A stretch of 47,919 nt of DNA from Lachnospiraceae bacterium. Its GTDB lineage: Bacteria; Bacillota; Clostridia; Lachnospirales; Lachnospiraceae. The stretch lies in NCBI GenBank assembly GCA_017438775.1, contig JAFRUR010000013.1, positions 1 to 47,919 of the forward strand, written 5' to 3'. A program made the translations under genes and the position numbers. Shown piece by piece: positions 7,716-16,816 of this stretch; position 1 is the first letter of the stretch, and the number at the start of each line of letters is the position of its first letter. Under the pieces are notes generated by a model, which did no database searches, was not told the origin of the DNA, and was given only the letters and a program-made list of their open reading frames with translations.

Positions 7716-9314
7716 ATGAAGAAAACCTACATCACAAAAGTCCCGGACAAGACCGGGGTGTTCCTCGCGGCCAGCCGAATCATCTCGGCTCACGGCGGGA
7801 ATATCGACCGCATCAATTACAACCGGGTCATCGATAAGCACACCCTGTTCATTGAGGTGTCCGCGCCGGAGGAGGCGCAGGAGCAGATCGCCCGGGAACT
7901 CAAAAAGAGCGGCTTCATGACCACGCGGTACGACGGCATCGCCGTGTGGATGGTCGAACTGAAGATCCCGGATACCGCGGGCGGCGTCACGCCTGTCCTG
8001 GAGGTCCTGGACCGGCGCGGGGTCAATATCGCCTATGCGAGTTCCTCGGAGAACGGGACGCCGTATCAGTACCTGCGCCTGGGCATGGACGTGCGGAGCG
8101 GGGCGGAGGCCGCCTCCGTTCTGGAAGAGCTGTCCGGCCTCTGTGAACTGCGCGTCCTGGATACCCACGAAACCGACCGACTGCCCGACGGGACGGCGTT
8201 TTATGTAAACTTCGCAAATGAACTGCGCGGCTACCTCGATCTGGACCCGCATCAGACACAGACGGTCCTCATCCAGGCCAACCGGCTGATGCAGGTGCTG
8301 GACGACCAGGGCAAATCCCCGCGCAAGAGCCTCGACTACATCCGCAAGTTTGCCGCCTTTGTTTCGAGCGCCCGCGGCGAGGGCTTTCGTTACCGCCTGA
8401 GCCGGTGGGAGATCGGCCCCGGCGCCGTCCTGCACCTGCTCGAACCGCCGTGCGGGAGCAACACCTTTGTCTGGGAGGACGGGGAGCGCCTGTTCTTCGT
8501 GGACGGGGGCTATCCCTGCTTCCGGGAGGAGACCATGCGCGCGCTGGAGAGCGCGCTTCCGGATCTCGCGTCGCGCCCGAAGGAGATGTTCCTGACGCAT
8601 GTGGACATGGACCATATGGGGCTTGCCCCGGCGATGGACCGCGTCTTCATGAGCCCCACGAGCCTTTCATGGCTGAAGAGAGAAGAGCAGGGCGAGCCGA
8701 GTCCGCGCCGCAGAAACAAAAAGCATGAGCCTTACTTCCTGATCAGCACGATCATCACGCAGAACCGGCGTCTGAAGACGGATACATTCGAGGCCGTCGG
8801 GCCTGCCGATTTGCCGGAGACCTCTGCGGAAACAGAGGGCGGCCCGGGAACTTCGCCCGCGGCGTGCGCCGCGGGGGCAGACCGCGCGGGGGCAGGCTCC
8901 GAGGCAGATGCGCGCCCCGCTTCCGGCTTCGGCTTTTCGGAACAGAGCCTGTTCCGGTATCTGGGCGTTCTGCCGTGGGGCGGGTACTCTCTGGATATCT
9001 ACGAGGGCCCCGGCGGACACGTCTCGGGGGAGGCCGTCGCGGTCTGCGAAGACCTGCGGCTGGTCTTCTCGGGAGATATTTATGTAAACGTGAAAGAGAT
9101 CACGGCGGAGCAGAAAGACTTCAACCGTCTTGCTCCTTTCCTGCTGACCGGCGTGGACGAAGATCCGGCCCTTGCGAAGCGCGCCCGCGCGGAACTGACG
9201 GAGCGCTTTGCCGGCTATACCTTCTGCCCCGGCCACGGCAGCATCATCGAGCCGACGGAGACCGCCCCGCGATATGCAGAAAAAAAGACAGCGTCCTTTC
9301 CCGGCGCATCTTGA
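7716..9314 (+). CDS. Two ACT domains fused to a metallo-beta-lactamase fold
   Basis: A protein of 532 residues. Residues about 1-75 (KKTYITKVPDKTGVFLAAS) and 80-150 (VELKIPDTAGGVTPVLEV) are ACT-type ligand domains. From about residue 240 comes a metallo-beta-lactamase fold: SNTFVWEDGERLFFVDGG, the metal motif THVDMDHMG (HxDxDH), and C-terminal VFSGDIYVN and FCPGHGSII. A linker rich in Ala, Gly and Glu (about residues 370-410) interrupts the fold. An ATG at 7716 with GGAGAAG upstream marks the start. I infer an amino- or hydroxyacid-responsive hydrolase; substrate and ligand are unknown. It is followed by two hydroxyacid dehydrogenase genes. Confidence 0.78.
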   Translation: MKKTYITKVPDKTGVFLAASRIISAHGGNIDRINYNRVIDKHTLFIEVSAPEEAQEQIARELKKSGFMTTRYDGIAVWMVELKIPDTAGGVTPVLEVLDRRGVNIAYASSSENGTPYQYLRLGMDVRSGAEAASVLEELSGLCELRVLDTHETDRLPDGTAFYVNFANELRGYLDLDPHQTQTVLIQANRLMQVLDDQGKSPRKSLDYIRKFAAFVSSARGEGFRYRLSRWEIGPGAVLHLLEPPCGSNTFVWEDGERLFFVDGGYPCFREETMRALESALPDLASRPKEMFLTHVDMDHMGLAPAMDRVFMSPTSLSWLKREEQGEPSPRRRNKKHEPYFLISTIITQNRRLKTDTFEAVGPADLPETSAETEGGPGTSPAACAAGADRAGAGSEADARPASGFGFSEQSLFRYLGVLPWGGYSLDIYEGPGGHVSGEAVAVCEDLRLVFSGDIYVNVKEITAEQKDFNRLAPFLLTGVDEDPALAKRARAELTERFAGYTFCPGHGSIIEPTETAPRYAEKKTASFPGAS

Positions 9315-9444
9315 CGAAGGGGTGCCGCGCATTTACGATAAAAGCGAGAGGGAGGCATTCCCTTCGCTTCTGACAATGACCTGCGGAAGAGTTTGAAATA
9401 TCACAGGACCGGCGCACGGCGCCGGCAGGAAGGAGACTTGCAGC

Positions 9445-10416
9445 ATGAAGATCGTCATCCTGGACGGCTACACCGAGAACCCCGGAGATCTCTCCTGGAA
9501 GGGCATCGAGGCCTTTGGAGAACTCCAGGTCTACGACCGCAGCACCGAGGGAGAGGAGCAGGTGATCGAGCGCTCCAAAGACGCCGACATTCTGGTTACC
9601 AACAAGACGCCCATCACCCGCGCGGTCATCGACGCCTGCCCGAATCTCAAATTGATAACGGTCCTGGCCACCGGCTACAACGTCGTGGACTACGTCTATG
9701 CGAAGGAAAAGGGCATCCCGGTCTGCAACGTGCCCGGCTACGGCACGATGGCCGTGAGCCAGTTCGCCATCGCCCTGCTGCTCGAGATCTGCCATCATAT
9801 CGCTTTCCATGACATGCATGTGAAGAGCGGCCGCTGGTCCGCCTCGAAGGACTTCTGCTTCTGGGATTATCCGCTGATCGAGCTGGACGGCAAGACGGCC
9901 GGCATCATCGGCTTCGGCCGCATCGGCCAGGCCACGGCCCGCATCGCCGCCGCCATGGGCATGAAGGTGATCGCGTACGACAGCCATCAGACCGAGGCAG
10001 GTGCCGCCCTGGCGGAGTATGTGGGGCTGGACGAGCTCCTGGCCCGCGCCGACGTCATCTTCCTGCACTGCCCGCTGTTCCCGGAGACGGAAGGCCTCAT
10101 CAATAAGGATACCATCGCGAAGATGAAGAACGGCGTCATCCTGATCAACAACTCCCGCGGCCCGCTGGTCGTGGAGGATGACCTCTGCGACGCCCTGGAC
10201 TCCGGCAAGGTCTACGCGGCCGGCCTGGACGTGACCACGCAGGAGCCTTTGCCGCTCACGAGCCGCCTCCTTCGCACGGCCAACGTCTTCGTGACGCCTC
10301 ACATCTCCTGGGCCACCAAGGAGGCGCGCCAGCGCATCATGGATGCGACCGAGGAGAACATCCGCGCGGTCCTCGCGGGAAGCCCTGTGAACGTAGTGAA
10401 CGGAACGTTGATCTGA
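9445..10416 (+). CDS. D-2-hydroxyacid dehydrogenase (glycerate dehydrogenase-like)
   Basis: NAD(H)-dependent interconversion of a 2-oxoacid and a D-2-hydroxyacid, cytoplasmic. The 323 residues show the split catalytic domain, the Rossmann motif GIIGFGRIGQATARIA at about 150-165, INNSRGPLVVEDDL carrying the Arg of the active site, the Glu in GLDVTTQEPLP, and the catalytic His in VTPHISWATKEAR. The pattern fits the glycerate/hydroxypyruvate group, but the substrate is not decided by sequence. AAGGAG precedes the ATG. It lies 130 bp after the ACT-MBL gene and 127 bp before the FMN enzyme, probably in one operon. Confidence 0.9.
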   Translation: MKIVILDGYTENPGDLSWKGIEAFGELQVYDRSTEGEEQVIERSKDADILVTNKTPITRAVIDACPNLKLITVLATGYNVVDYVYAKEKGIPVCNVPGYGTMAVSQFAIALLLEICHHIAFHDMHVKSGRWSASKDFCFWDYPLIELDGKTAGIIGFGRIGQATARIAAAMGMKVIAYDSHQTEAGAALAEYVGLDELLARADVIFLHCPLFPETEGLINKDTIAKMKNGVILINNSRGPLVVEDDLCDALDSGKVYAAGLDVTTQEPLPLTSRLLRTANVFVTPHISWATKEARQRIMDATEENIRAVLAGSPVNVVNGTLI

Positions 10417-10543
10417 CTTGTATCATTCCCGGTTCCTTTTCTGTCGGTTTCAAGCAGGCCGGATCTGCGCGGGCGCGAAAATGGATGCGCATGCAGGCAC
10501 AGGGTCCGGCCGCCCATCATAATTTCAATAAGGGGAGAGGACA

Positions 10544-11566
10544 ATGACGTACGAGGAAGTTCGGAAAGCTGCAAAGGAAAACCTGGACCCGACAAAGTGC
10601 TCCGTCTGTCCGGTCTGCAACGGAATCGCGTGCCGCGGGCGCTTTCCCGGCCCTGCCGCGAGGGGATCCGCGTCGGCCTTTACGCGAAACCTGGAAGCGC
10701 TGGAAAAGATCAAATTGAACATCGACACCCTGTATGAGGCGGGAACGCCCGACACGACCTTCGATTTCTTCGGCCGCAAACTGTCCCTGCCCGTGATGTG
10801 CGGCCCCATCGGCGGCGTGAAGGCCTCCTTCGGCGCCTATTACGAGGACGACGAGACCTACACGATGGATCTGCTGAAGGGCTGCCTGGATGCCGGCACG
10901 CTGGCCTTCACCGGCGACGCTCCGGTGCCCACGGTCTTCACGGCCCCCATGAAGGCGGTCAAGACCTGGGGCAACGGCATCCCCACGTTTAAGCCCCGCA
11001 ACCTCGAGGACGCGAAGTGGCGCGTCGCCATGGCGGAAGAAAACGGCGCCGTGGCCATCGCCATGGACATCGACTGCCTCGGCCTGCCGCCCCTCCGGAA
11101 TCTGAATCCGCCCGTGAAGGCCCAGACCGTGGAGGAGCTGGCCGCCATGATCGCCCTGACGGACAAGCCCGTCATCATCAAGGGCATCCTGAATCCGAAG
11201 ACCGCCCGCAAGGCCGTCGAGGCCGGAGCGAAGGGCATCGTGGTCTCCACCCACAGCGGCCGCGTCATCGACCAGTTGCCCGCCGCGGCGGAGGTCCTGC
11301 CGGCCATCAAGGCGGAGGTGGGAGACGAGGTCATGGTTCTTGCGGACGGCGGCGTGCGCAGCGGCATCGACGTCTTCAAGTATCTGGCGCTGGGCGCCGA
11401 CGCGGTCCTGATCGGCCGTCCCTACGTGCAGGCCGTCTACGGCGGAGGCCCGGAGGGCGCGAAGGTCTATACCGACTTCATCCGCGGCGACCTGGTGAAC
11501 GCGATGTACATGACCGGCGCGATGACGCTGGATCAGATCACGTCCGACATGGTGCTGGTGCCGTAA
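10544..11566 (+). CDS. FMN-dependent alpha-hydroxyacid dehydrogenase
   Basis: A TIM-barrel flavoprotein of 340 residues from the lactate/glycolate oxidase family. Seen are PVMCGPIGGV (FMN-binding turn), VIIKGILNPKTARKAVEAGA (the KGI lysine), VVSTHSGRVIDQLPA, where the usual SNHGGR is STHSGR with the Arg kept, and ADGGVRSGIDVFKYLALGAD (phosphate site). An N-terminal CSVCPVCNGIACRG is rich in cysteines, as in Clostridia relatives that probably pass electrons to other partners than oxygen. AGGGGAGAGG precedes the start. It closes the transcript, with a terminator at 11691. The substrate is likely a short L-2-hydroxyacid (family inference). Confidence 0.85.
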   Translation: MTYEEVRKAAKENLDPTKCSVCPVCNGIACRGRFPGPAARGSASAFTRNLEALEKIKLNIDTLYEAGTPDTTFDFFGRKLSLPVMCGPIGGVKASFGAYYEDDETYTMDLLKGCLDAGTLAFTGDAPVPTVFTAPMKAVKTWGNGIPTFKPRNLEDAKWRVAMAEENGAVAIAMDIDCLGLPPLRNLNPPVKAQTVEELAAMIALTDKPVIIKGILNPKTARKAVEAGAKGIVVSTHSGRVIDQLPAAAEVLPAIKAEVGDEVMVLADGGVRSGIDVFKYLALGADAVLIGRPYVQAVYGGGPEGAKVYTDFIRGDLVNAMYMTGAMTLDQITSDMVLVP

Positions 11567-11690
11567 AATGAGCCGCGGCCGCGCGGCGGACTATCTGGCG
11601 GAAGGAGTTGTTTCGGCTTGACGGGACAGCCGGAATCCTGCCTGTCAGGCAGCATGTGCCGTGCGAAAAGAATACTGTGACGGGACCCTG

Positions 11691-11719
11691 CGGGGGCGGA
11701 GTGATCCGCCCCCGTTTTT
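11691..11719 (+). terminator. Intrinsic terminator
   Basis: Stem GGGGGCGGA (11692-11700) with TCCGCCCCC (11705-11713), loop GTGA, then GTTTTTG. It differs by one loop base from the terminator at 18178. Confidence 0.9.
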
Positions 11720-11799
11720 GTGAGTTTATGATCGAAAAACAAGATAAAAAACCCGTATTAAAACCGCATTAAGAAATACTGAACACCGCGGAATAATGG

Positions 11800-11823
11800 A
11801 CAAATTGTCTGTATACAATTTGT
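11800..11823. promoter_or_regulatory. Inverted repeat upstream of the symporter promoter
   Basis: Perfect 8-bp arms ACAAATTG and CAATTTGT around 8 bases, about 95 bp upstream of the -10 box at 11919. A second, imperfect pair, GTTGCAC and GCGCAAC, follows near 11837-11858. These may be operator sites for the symporter-hydroxylase operon. Nothing else is seen in 11720-12084 apart from the promoter and a GC-rich leader. Confidence 0.45.
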
Positions 11824-11895
11824 GCAGAATCCACAGGTTGCACATTTGAATGCGCAACGAATTGTCGGTTTTGTCAGTTCTTTTCGGCCTTGTTG

Positions 11896-11924
11896 CTTTC
11901 ATTTGGTAAAAATGATGGTATAAT
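11896..11924 (+). promoter_or_regulatory. Promoter of the symporter-hydroxylase operon
   Basis: Perfect -10 TATAAT (11919-11924) with an extended TGG before it, 17-bp spacer, and a weak -35 CTTTCA (11896-11901). The extended -10 may make up for the poor -35, or an activator may bind the repeats upstream. The leader is about 155 nt. Confidence 0.65.
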
Positions 11925-12084
11925 AGCCTTGCATGATTCCATGCGTATATTTGCGCGCGCACCGTGGCGCGGACCCCATGCAGGTCCGGCCGGGGGAGCG
12001 GTGTGGGCGCGGGCGGAAAGGAGGAGAACGAAAGAGTATCCCTGACACTCGCTGTCAATCACATCAGAGAAGAGGTGTAAACTT

Positions 12085-13776
12085 ATGTGGTTACTGTTTC
12101 TTGAGGTTGCCGTTTACTTTGCCCTCATGCTGGTCATCGGCCGTGTGACGGGTAAGTGGGTCACCAGCTCGGATGACTACTGGACCTCCGGTCGTGAGGT
12201 TCACTGGCTGCCCATGGGCTTCGGTATTGCCGCCATCATGTTCTCCGGCGCCACCCTGCCGACCATCTCCGGCTTCGCCATCACCCACGGTCTGTGGATC
12301 GGTTCCCTGTACATGTGGGGCTGGGCCCTGGGCATCGTCCTGTTCACGCTGCTGGTCGCGCCGGCCATCCGCCGCGCCGGTATCGTGACGCTGCCTGAGT
12401 GGATCGAGGTCCGCTACAGCAGCAAGACCCGCACCGTCGCCGCCATCGCCACCGCTACCGCTGCCTTCGGCGCCCTGTTCGCGCAGGTCGTCGGTCTGGG
12501 CAACAACCTGGTGACGATCACCGGGCTTCCCTACTGGGCAACCACCCTGGCCGTCGTCATCCTGTGTACTCTGTACCTGTACTCCGGCGGTTTCTGGGCC
12601 CTGACCGTGTCGGATATGTGCCATATGACCATCGTCGCTATCGCGTTCCTGGTGGTTCTGGCGTTTATGTTCGCGAAGGTCGGCGGACCTTTCCAGGTCG
12701 CTGCGAACTCCCCTGGCGCTGCGGAGCGTGTTTTCACGTTCTTCGGCAAGAGTCCCGCGGGCTTTACCTACAAGCTCAACTATCCTTCCTTCCCGTCGCT
12801 GCTCATCGGCTGGTTCTTCTGCCAGCTGGGCTGCCAGTACTACTGGGCCCGTGCGGTCAGCGCCCGTACCGAGAAGGAAGTGAAGAAGGGCTACTATCTG
12901 TCCGCTGTCATGACGATCGTCTTCGGTTCCACCCTGCTGGCTCTGTTCGGCACCTACGCCCTGCAGATCTTCGGCGAGGGCAACGTGACCTCCGCCAACG
13001 CGTTTGGTAAGCTCGTTGTCGACTTCCTGCCTGTCCCGTTTGACGGCCTGCTGACCGTCGCTCTGGTGGCCGGCTGCATGTCCACTTTCTCCACCGCTGT
13101 GGTCGGCGTGTCCGCGCCCATCACCCGCGATATCTACCTCCGCATCTTCCGTCCGAAGGCCAATGCGAAGGAGATGGAGAAGGCCAGCCGTATCGTGACC
13201 GTCTGTGTCGCCATCGTTGCTTATCTGTTCGCGCTGTTCTGGAAGTCCGGTTCCGGTCATGCTCTGGCCATGATGTGGGCGTTCTCGGCACCTACCGGCG
13301 CCCTTGTCCTGCTGGGCCTGTTCTGGAAGAGAGCCACGCCTAAGGCTTCGTTCATCGCCGAGCTGATCGGCCTGATCGTGACCTTCCTGTGGTACGTGAT
13401 CTCCGCCGCGACTCCGCTCAAGCTTGTCAACTATGTCCATCCGATGTGGGTCGGCTTCCTTCTGACCTTCTGCCTGATGGTCATTCTGTCCCTGGCCACC
13501 ACGCCCAAGTACTACGGCAAGGAAGGCTACAAGGCTCCTCAGGCCAGCAAGGCCGCGGGTCTTGCCCAGTCCGCCTCCGCCCATGTGAAGGCGTACCAGG
13601 AAGAGCAGTACAAGCTCGCCATGCAGAACTCGATGCGTCCCGTCTTCGGAACCAGAAAGTGGAAAGAGGCCCTGGAGCGCCGTCACAACAGCACGACCAC
13701 GACGGTCGCCGATTTCTTCTATCCCGAGATCACGGGCCGTCAGTTCAACAGCCGCGTGAAAGCGGAAGAGAATTGA
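12085..13776 (+). CDS. Sodium:solute symporter (SSS family)
   Basis: An inner-membrane Na+-coupled importer of 563 residues with about 12-13 hydrophobic segments. The opening (VTSSDDYWTSGREVHWLPMG) and the SGATLPTISGFAITHG segment match the SSS fold core, and MSTFSTAVVGVSAPITRDIY is the helix preceding the conserved ITRDIYLR-type loop that helps bind Na+. A soluble C-terminal tail of about 90 residues follows the last membrane segment. GAGGTG precedes the ATG. It is first in an operon with a winged-helix protein and the molybdenum hydroxylase subunits, so it probably imports the hydroxylase substrate, such as a purine or heterocyclic acid (inference). Confidence 0.92.
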   Translation: MWLLFLEVAVYFALMLVIGRVTGKWVTSSDDYWTSGREVHWLPMGFGIAAIMFSGATLPTISGFAITHGLWIGSLYMWGWALGIVLFTLLVAPAIRRAGIVTLPEWIEVRYSSKTRTVAAIATATAAFGALFAQVVGLGNNLVTITGLPYWATTLAVVILCTLYLYSGGFWALTVSDMCHMTIVAIAFLVVLAFMFAKVGGPFQVAANSPGAAERVFTFFGKSPAGFTYKLNYPSFPSLLIGWFFCQLGCQYYWARAVSARTEKEVKKGYYLSAVMTIVFGSTLLALFGTYALQIFGEGNVTSANAFGKLVVDFLPVPFDGLLTVALVAGCMSTFSTAVVGVSAPITRDIYLRIFRPKANAKEMEKASRIVTVCVAIVAYLFALFWKSGSGHALAMMWAFSAPTGALVLLGLFWKRATPKASFIAELIGLIVTFLWYVISAATPLKLVNYVHPMWVGFLLTFCLMVILSLATTPKYYGKEGYKAPQASKAAGLAQSASAHVKAYQEEQYKLAMQNSMRPVFGTRKWKEALERRHNSTTTTVADFFYPEITGRQFNSRVKAEEN

Positions 13777-13792
13777 GAAAGGAGGAGCTATC

Positions 13793-14275
13793 ATGAAAGA
13801 TCAGGAACTCAAGATCTTAGCGTACATCCGTGAAGGCAAATGCAATCTGGTCGATTTCGCGGACTGCCTCCGCATCAGCGCTCCTGCCGCCAACTACATC
13901 ATGGAAGACCTGGAGCAGAACGGCTACGTCGTCCGCAGGTCCTACACCGGTATCAACAGCTTCACCTATGACCTGACCGACAAGGGTGTTGCGGAGCTTC
14001 CGGCCCTGAGCGACAAGGATGCCGCTCTGGTCAAAGAGGGCATCTGCGCCGAGCAGTGCAAGATGCTTGTCTATCTGTCCAAGGCCACAGAGCCCACGCT
14101 CACCGGCAAGGTGGTCAAGGAGGCGGGTCTGAGCACTGCGGAGTTCGTCTCCAACGTGACCCATCTCGTGGACGCCGGCCTGGTCGCCGACAGCGGAATC
14201 ATCCGCCGCCGTATCAGCATCACGGAAAAGGGCAAGGCGCTGGTCAAGAAGCTGGCGAACGTCGTTTCCGCGTAA
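13793..14275 (+). CDS. Tandem winged-helix regulator-like protein
   Basis: A protein of 160 residues with two helix-turn-helix-like halves, about 1-65 (LVDFADCLRISAPAANYIMEDLEQNGY and a wing ending YDLTDKGVAEL) and 85-158 (LTGKVVKEAGLSTAEFVSN, then RRRISITEKGKALVKKL). Both end in the TDKG/TEKG wing typical of MarR/PadR-like proteins. It has no effector domain. It follows the symporter gene by 16 bp with GGAGG upstream of the ATG. A local regulator of the hydroxylase operon is plausible, but the family is not certain. Confidence 0.7.
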   Translation: MKDQELKILAYIREGKCNLVDFADCLRISAPAANYIMEDLEQNGYVVRRSYTGINSFTYDLTDKGVAELPALSDKDAALVKEGICAEQCKMLVYLSKATEPTLTGKVVKEAGLSTAEFVSNVTHLVDAGLVADSGIIRRRISITEKGKALVKKLANVVSA

Positions 14276-14410
14276 GCAGAAGCGCATCGAGAACAAACTA
14301 GCCGGACAGGGGCGGCCAAGCATCGAATTCTTTGCCGCCTCTGTCTTCCCCCAATTGGATACTCTGAGTTCTCCCCAAACATTTATAACCCCAATGAGGT
14401 GACTGCTATT

Positions 14411-16813
14411 ATGAAAGATTTGAAGGTTGTCGGCCACAGCGTGGTGCGTTCGGACGCCTTCGCCAAAGCTACCGGCGCCGCAAGGTATACCCCGGATATG
14501 ATTCCGGTCGACGCGCTGGTCGCCAAGGTGAAGTGGCCGGACTATCCGCATGCGATCCTCAAGAAGATCGATGTGTCCAAAGCCAAGGCGCTCCCGGGCG
14601 TAGAGGCCGTGATGCTGGCCAAGGATCTGCCCGGAAAGAACGGCTACGGACCCATGGTCGCGGACAAGCCTGTCATTGCAGATGGTAAGGTCTGCTACGA
14701 AGGAGACCCCATTGCTCTCGTCGCTGCCGTCGATGAGGAGACCGCGAAGAAGGCGGTCGACCTGATCGAGGTGGAGTACGAAGTGCTTCCCGCCTATGAC
14801 AATCCGTTTGATGCCCTGAAGCCCGATGCCGTCATCATCCATCCGAACTCCCCGTTCGCGGAGGAAGGCAACATCTGCAACACCGTCACCGTTACCACGG
14901 GCGACGTGGAGAAGGGCTTCGCGGAAGCGGACTACATCATCGAAAACGATTACCAGACCCCGTATGTTGAGCATACTTACTTCGAGCAGGATATCTGCAT
15001 CGCGGAGTATGACTGGAATACCGGGGGTCTGACGGTCACATCGCCCAACCAGGCCGTGTTCCAGGGCCGCCGCCACATGGCTGCCGTCTTCGGGATCCCG
15101 CAGTCCAAACTGCGCTCCCTCTGCCCTTACGTGGGCGCCGGCTTCGGAGGCAAGGAAGATGCTTGCCTGGACGTGACCGCCGTCGCGGGCGTTCTCGCCC
15201 TGAAGACCAAGAAGAAGGTCGTCTTCCAGCTGAACCGTGAGGAAGTCTTCCGCACCACCGGTAAGCGTCACGCCTGCTGGATTCACCACAAACTCGGCAT
15301 CAAGAAAGACGGGCGTATCACCGCTGTGCAGGCGGAGACCTATCTCGGCAAGGGCGCCTATGTGTCCATGTCCGGTTTCAAGGCTCCGGCCTACGCCGTG
15401 ATCCAGCGTACCGCCATTTATGCGGCCGGTACGTACTACTGCCCGAACTATAAGACCAAGTCCGTCGGTGTGTACACCAACACCCCGTACGGCACAGCGT
15501 TCCGCGGCTTCGGTGTGCCGCAGGCCACCTTCGCCATGGAGTGCCAGATGGATGAGGCTGCCCGCCTGATCGGCATGGACCGCATCGACATCCGCAGACT
15601 CAACATGCTGAAGGCCGGCGATATGATGGTCACCGGTACCTACGCCATGGCAGAGAGAGGCCTCGGCCTCGGCGAGTGCCTGGACAAGGTGCGTGCGAAG
15701 TCCGGCTGGGACAAGCCGTTTGATCACGGCAAATGGCCGTATCTGCGCGGCCGCGGCATCGCCGCCTTCATGTACGGCACCGGCATCCCGCTGATGTTCG
15801 AAGGCGCCTGCGTGTTCGCCCTCATCAACACCGACGGCTCCGTCCAGCTGAACTACTCCAGCACCGAGATGGGTCAGGGCATCGCCACTACCGGCGCCCA
15901 GATGTTCGCGGAAGAGATGGGCATGAAGTTCACGGATATCGAGGTCCATTTCTCCGATACCCTCTCCAGTCCTGACTCCGGTCCTACCGTCGGTTCCCGC
16001 TCCACCGTCATTGTCGGCAACGCCATCCGCGATGCTGCTCAGAAGCTCCGCGCCAACCTGTTCCCGGTCGCGGCGCAGATGATCGGTGCCAAGCTCGGCT
16101 TCACGGTGGACACGAGAGATCTGACCGCCGATGATTCCGTCATTCACATCAAGGGACGTCCCGACATCGGCCTGACCTACGCTCAGGTGGTTGCGAAGGC
16201 GTATATCAGCCAGGTCCCGCTGGCCGTCATCGGCATGTGGTACCCGCCGCATCCCGGCTTCCAGCAGCCGTCCGGCCATGGCCCGACCATGCACACCTTT
16301 GCTTACGGTGTTCACTACGAGGAGATCACCGTGGACATGGAGACCGGCATGATCTCCGTGGACAAGTCGGTCTACGCCTGTGACATCGGCAAGGCCATCA
16401 ACCCTCTGATCGTGGAAGGTCAGATGGAAGGTGCCGCCGTCCAGGCTCTCGGCTGGGGCGTCATGGAAGAGGAACTGTTCGACACCAAGCGCCGCAACGG
16501 CAAGATGGAGAACGCCACGTTCCACAGCTACATGATCCCGACCGCCATGGATGTTCCGGAGCACACCTCCATCATCGTGGAGTGTCCGAACGAACTCGGT
16601 CCCTGGGGCGCGAAGGGCATCGGCGAGCCCGGCATCATCCCCGGTGCTCCCGCGATCCGCAACGCTTTCCTGGATGCCACCGGCATCTCCGCCGGTAAGA
16701 TCCCGCTCACTCCTTACGAGGTCATGAACCTGGTCGAGGCGGATCAGAAGAAGAAGGCGGAAGCCAAGGCAAAGAAAGCGCCGGCCAAAAAGTCGGCGAA
16801 GAAGGAGGGCTGA
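14411..16813 (+). CDS. xdhA: Molybdenum hydroxylase large subunit (XdhA type)
   Basis: The molybdopterin-binding subunit of a xanthine dehydrogenase-family enzyme, 800 residues. It carries the cofactor motif GAGFGGKEDACLDV; Arg365 in GTAFRGFGVPQ and Glu486 in STEMGQG, which correspond to Arg880 and Glu802 of bovine xanthine oxidoreductase; and the catalytic Glu739 in GAKGIGEPG. This residue set favours a purine-type substrate over an aldehyde. A Lys/Ala-rich tail of about 25 residues follows the fold. I chose the ATG at 14411, since the in-frame GTG at 14399 overlaps the ribosome site GAGGTG. There is no in-frame TGA, so any selenium would be a labile cofactor ligand. Confidence 0.93.
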   Translation: MKDLKVVGHSVVRSDAFAKATGAARYTPDMIPVDALVAKVKWPDYPHAILKKIDVSKAKALPGVEAVMLAKDLPGKNGYGPMVADKPVIADGKVCYEGDPIALVAAVDEETAKKAVDLIEVEYEVLPAYDNPFDALKPDAVIIHPNSPFAEEGNICNTVTVTTGDVEKGFAEADYIIENDYQTPYVEHTYFEQDICIAEYDWNTGGLTVTSPNQAVFQGRRHMAAVFGIPQSKLRSLCPYVGAGFGGKEDACLDVTAVAGVLALKTKKKVVFQLNREEVFRTTGKRHACWIHHKLGIKKDGRITAVQAETYLGKGAYVSMSGFKAPAYAVIQRTAIYAAGTYYCPNYKTKSVGVYTNTPYGTAFRGFGVPQATFAMECQMDEAARLIGMDRIDIRRLNMLKAGDMMVTGTYAMAERGLGLGECLDKVRAKSGWDKPFDHGKWPYLRGRGIAAFMYGTGIPLMFEGACVFALINTDGSVQLNYSSTEMGQGIATTGAQMFAEEMGMKFTDIEVHFSDTLSSPDSGPTVGSRSTVIVGNAIRDAAQKLRANLFPVAAQMIGAKLGFTVDTRDLTADDSVIHIKGRPDIGLTYAQVVAKAYISQVPLAVIGMWYPPHPGFQQPSGHGPTMHTFAYGVHYEEITVDMETGMISVDKSVYACDIGKAINPLIVEGQMEGAAVQALGWGVMEEELFDTKRRNGKMENATFHSYMIPTAMDVPEHTSIIVECPNELGPWGAKGIGEPGIIPGAPAIRNAFLDATGISAGKIPLTPYEVMNLVEADQKKKAEAKAKKAPAKKSAKKEG

Positions 16814-16816
16814 TCC

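Noticed and set aside
12000..12084. Leader peptide after AAAGGAGG at about 12017
   Set aside because: A good ribosome-like site is present, but no start codon follows at a usable distance.
14399..16813. GTG start for the Mo subunit at 14399
   Set aside because: The GTG lies within GAGGTGA, the ribosome site of the ATG at 14411, which begins the conserved sequence.
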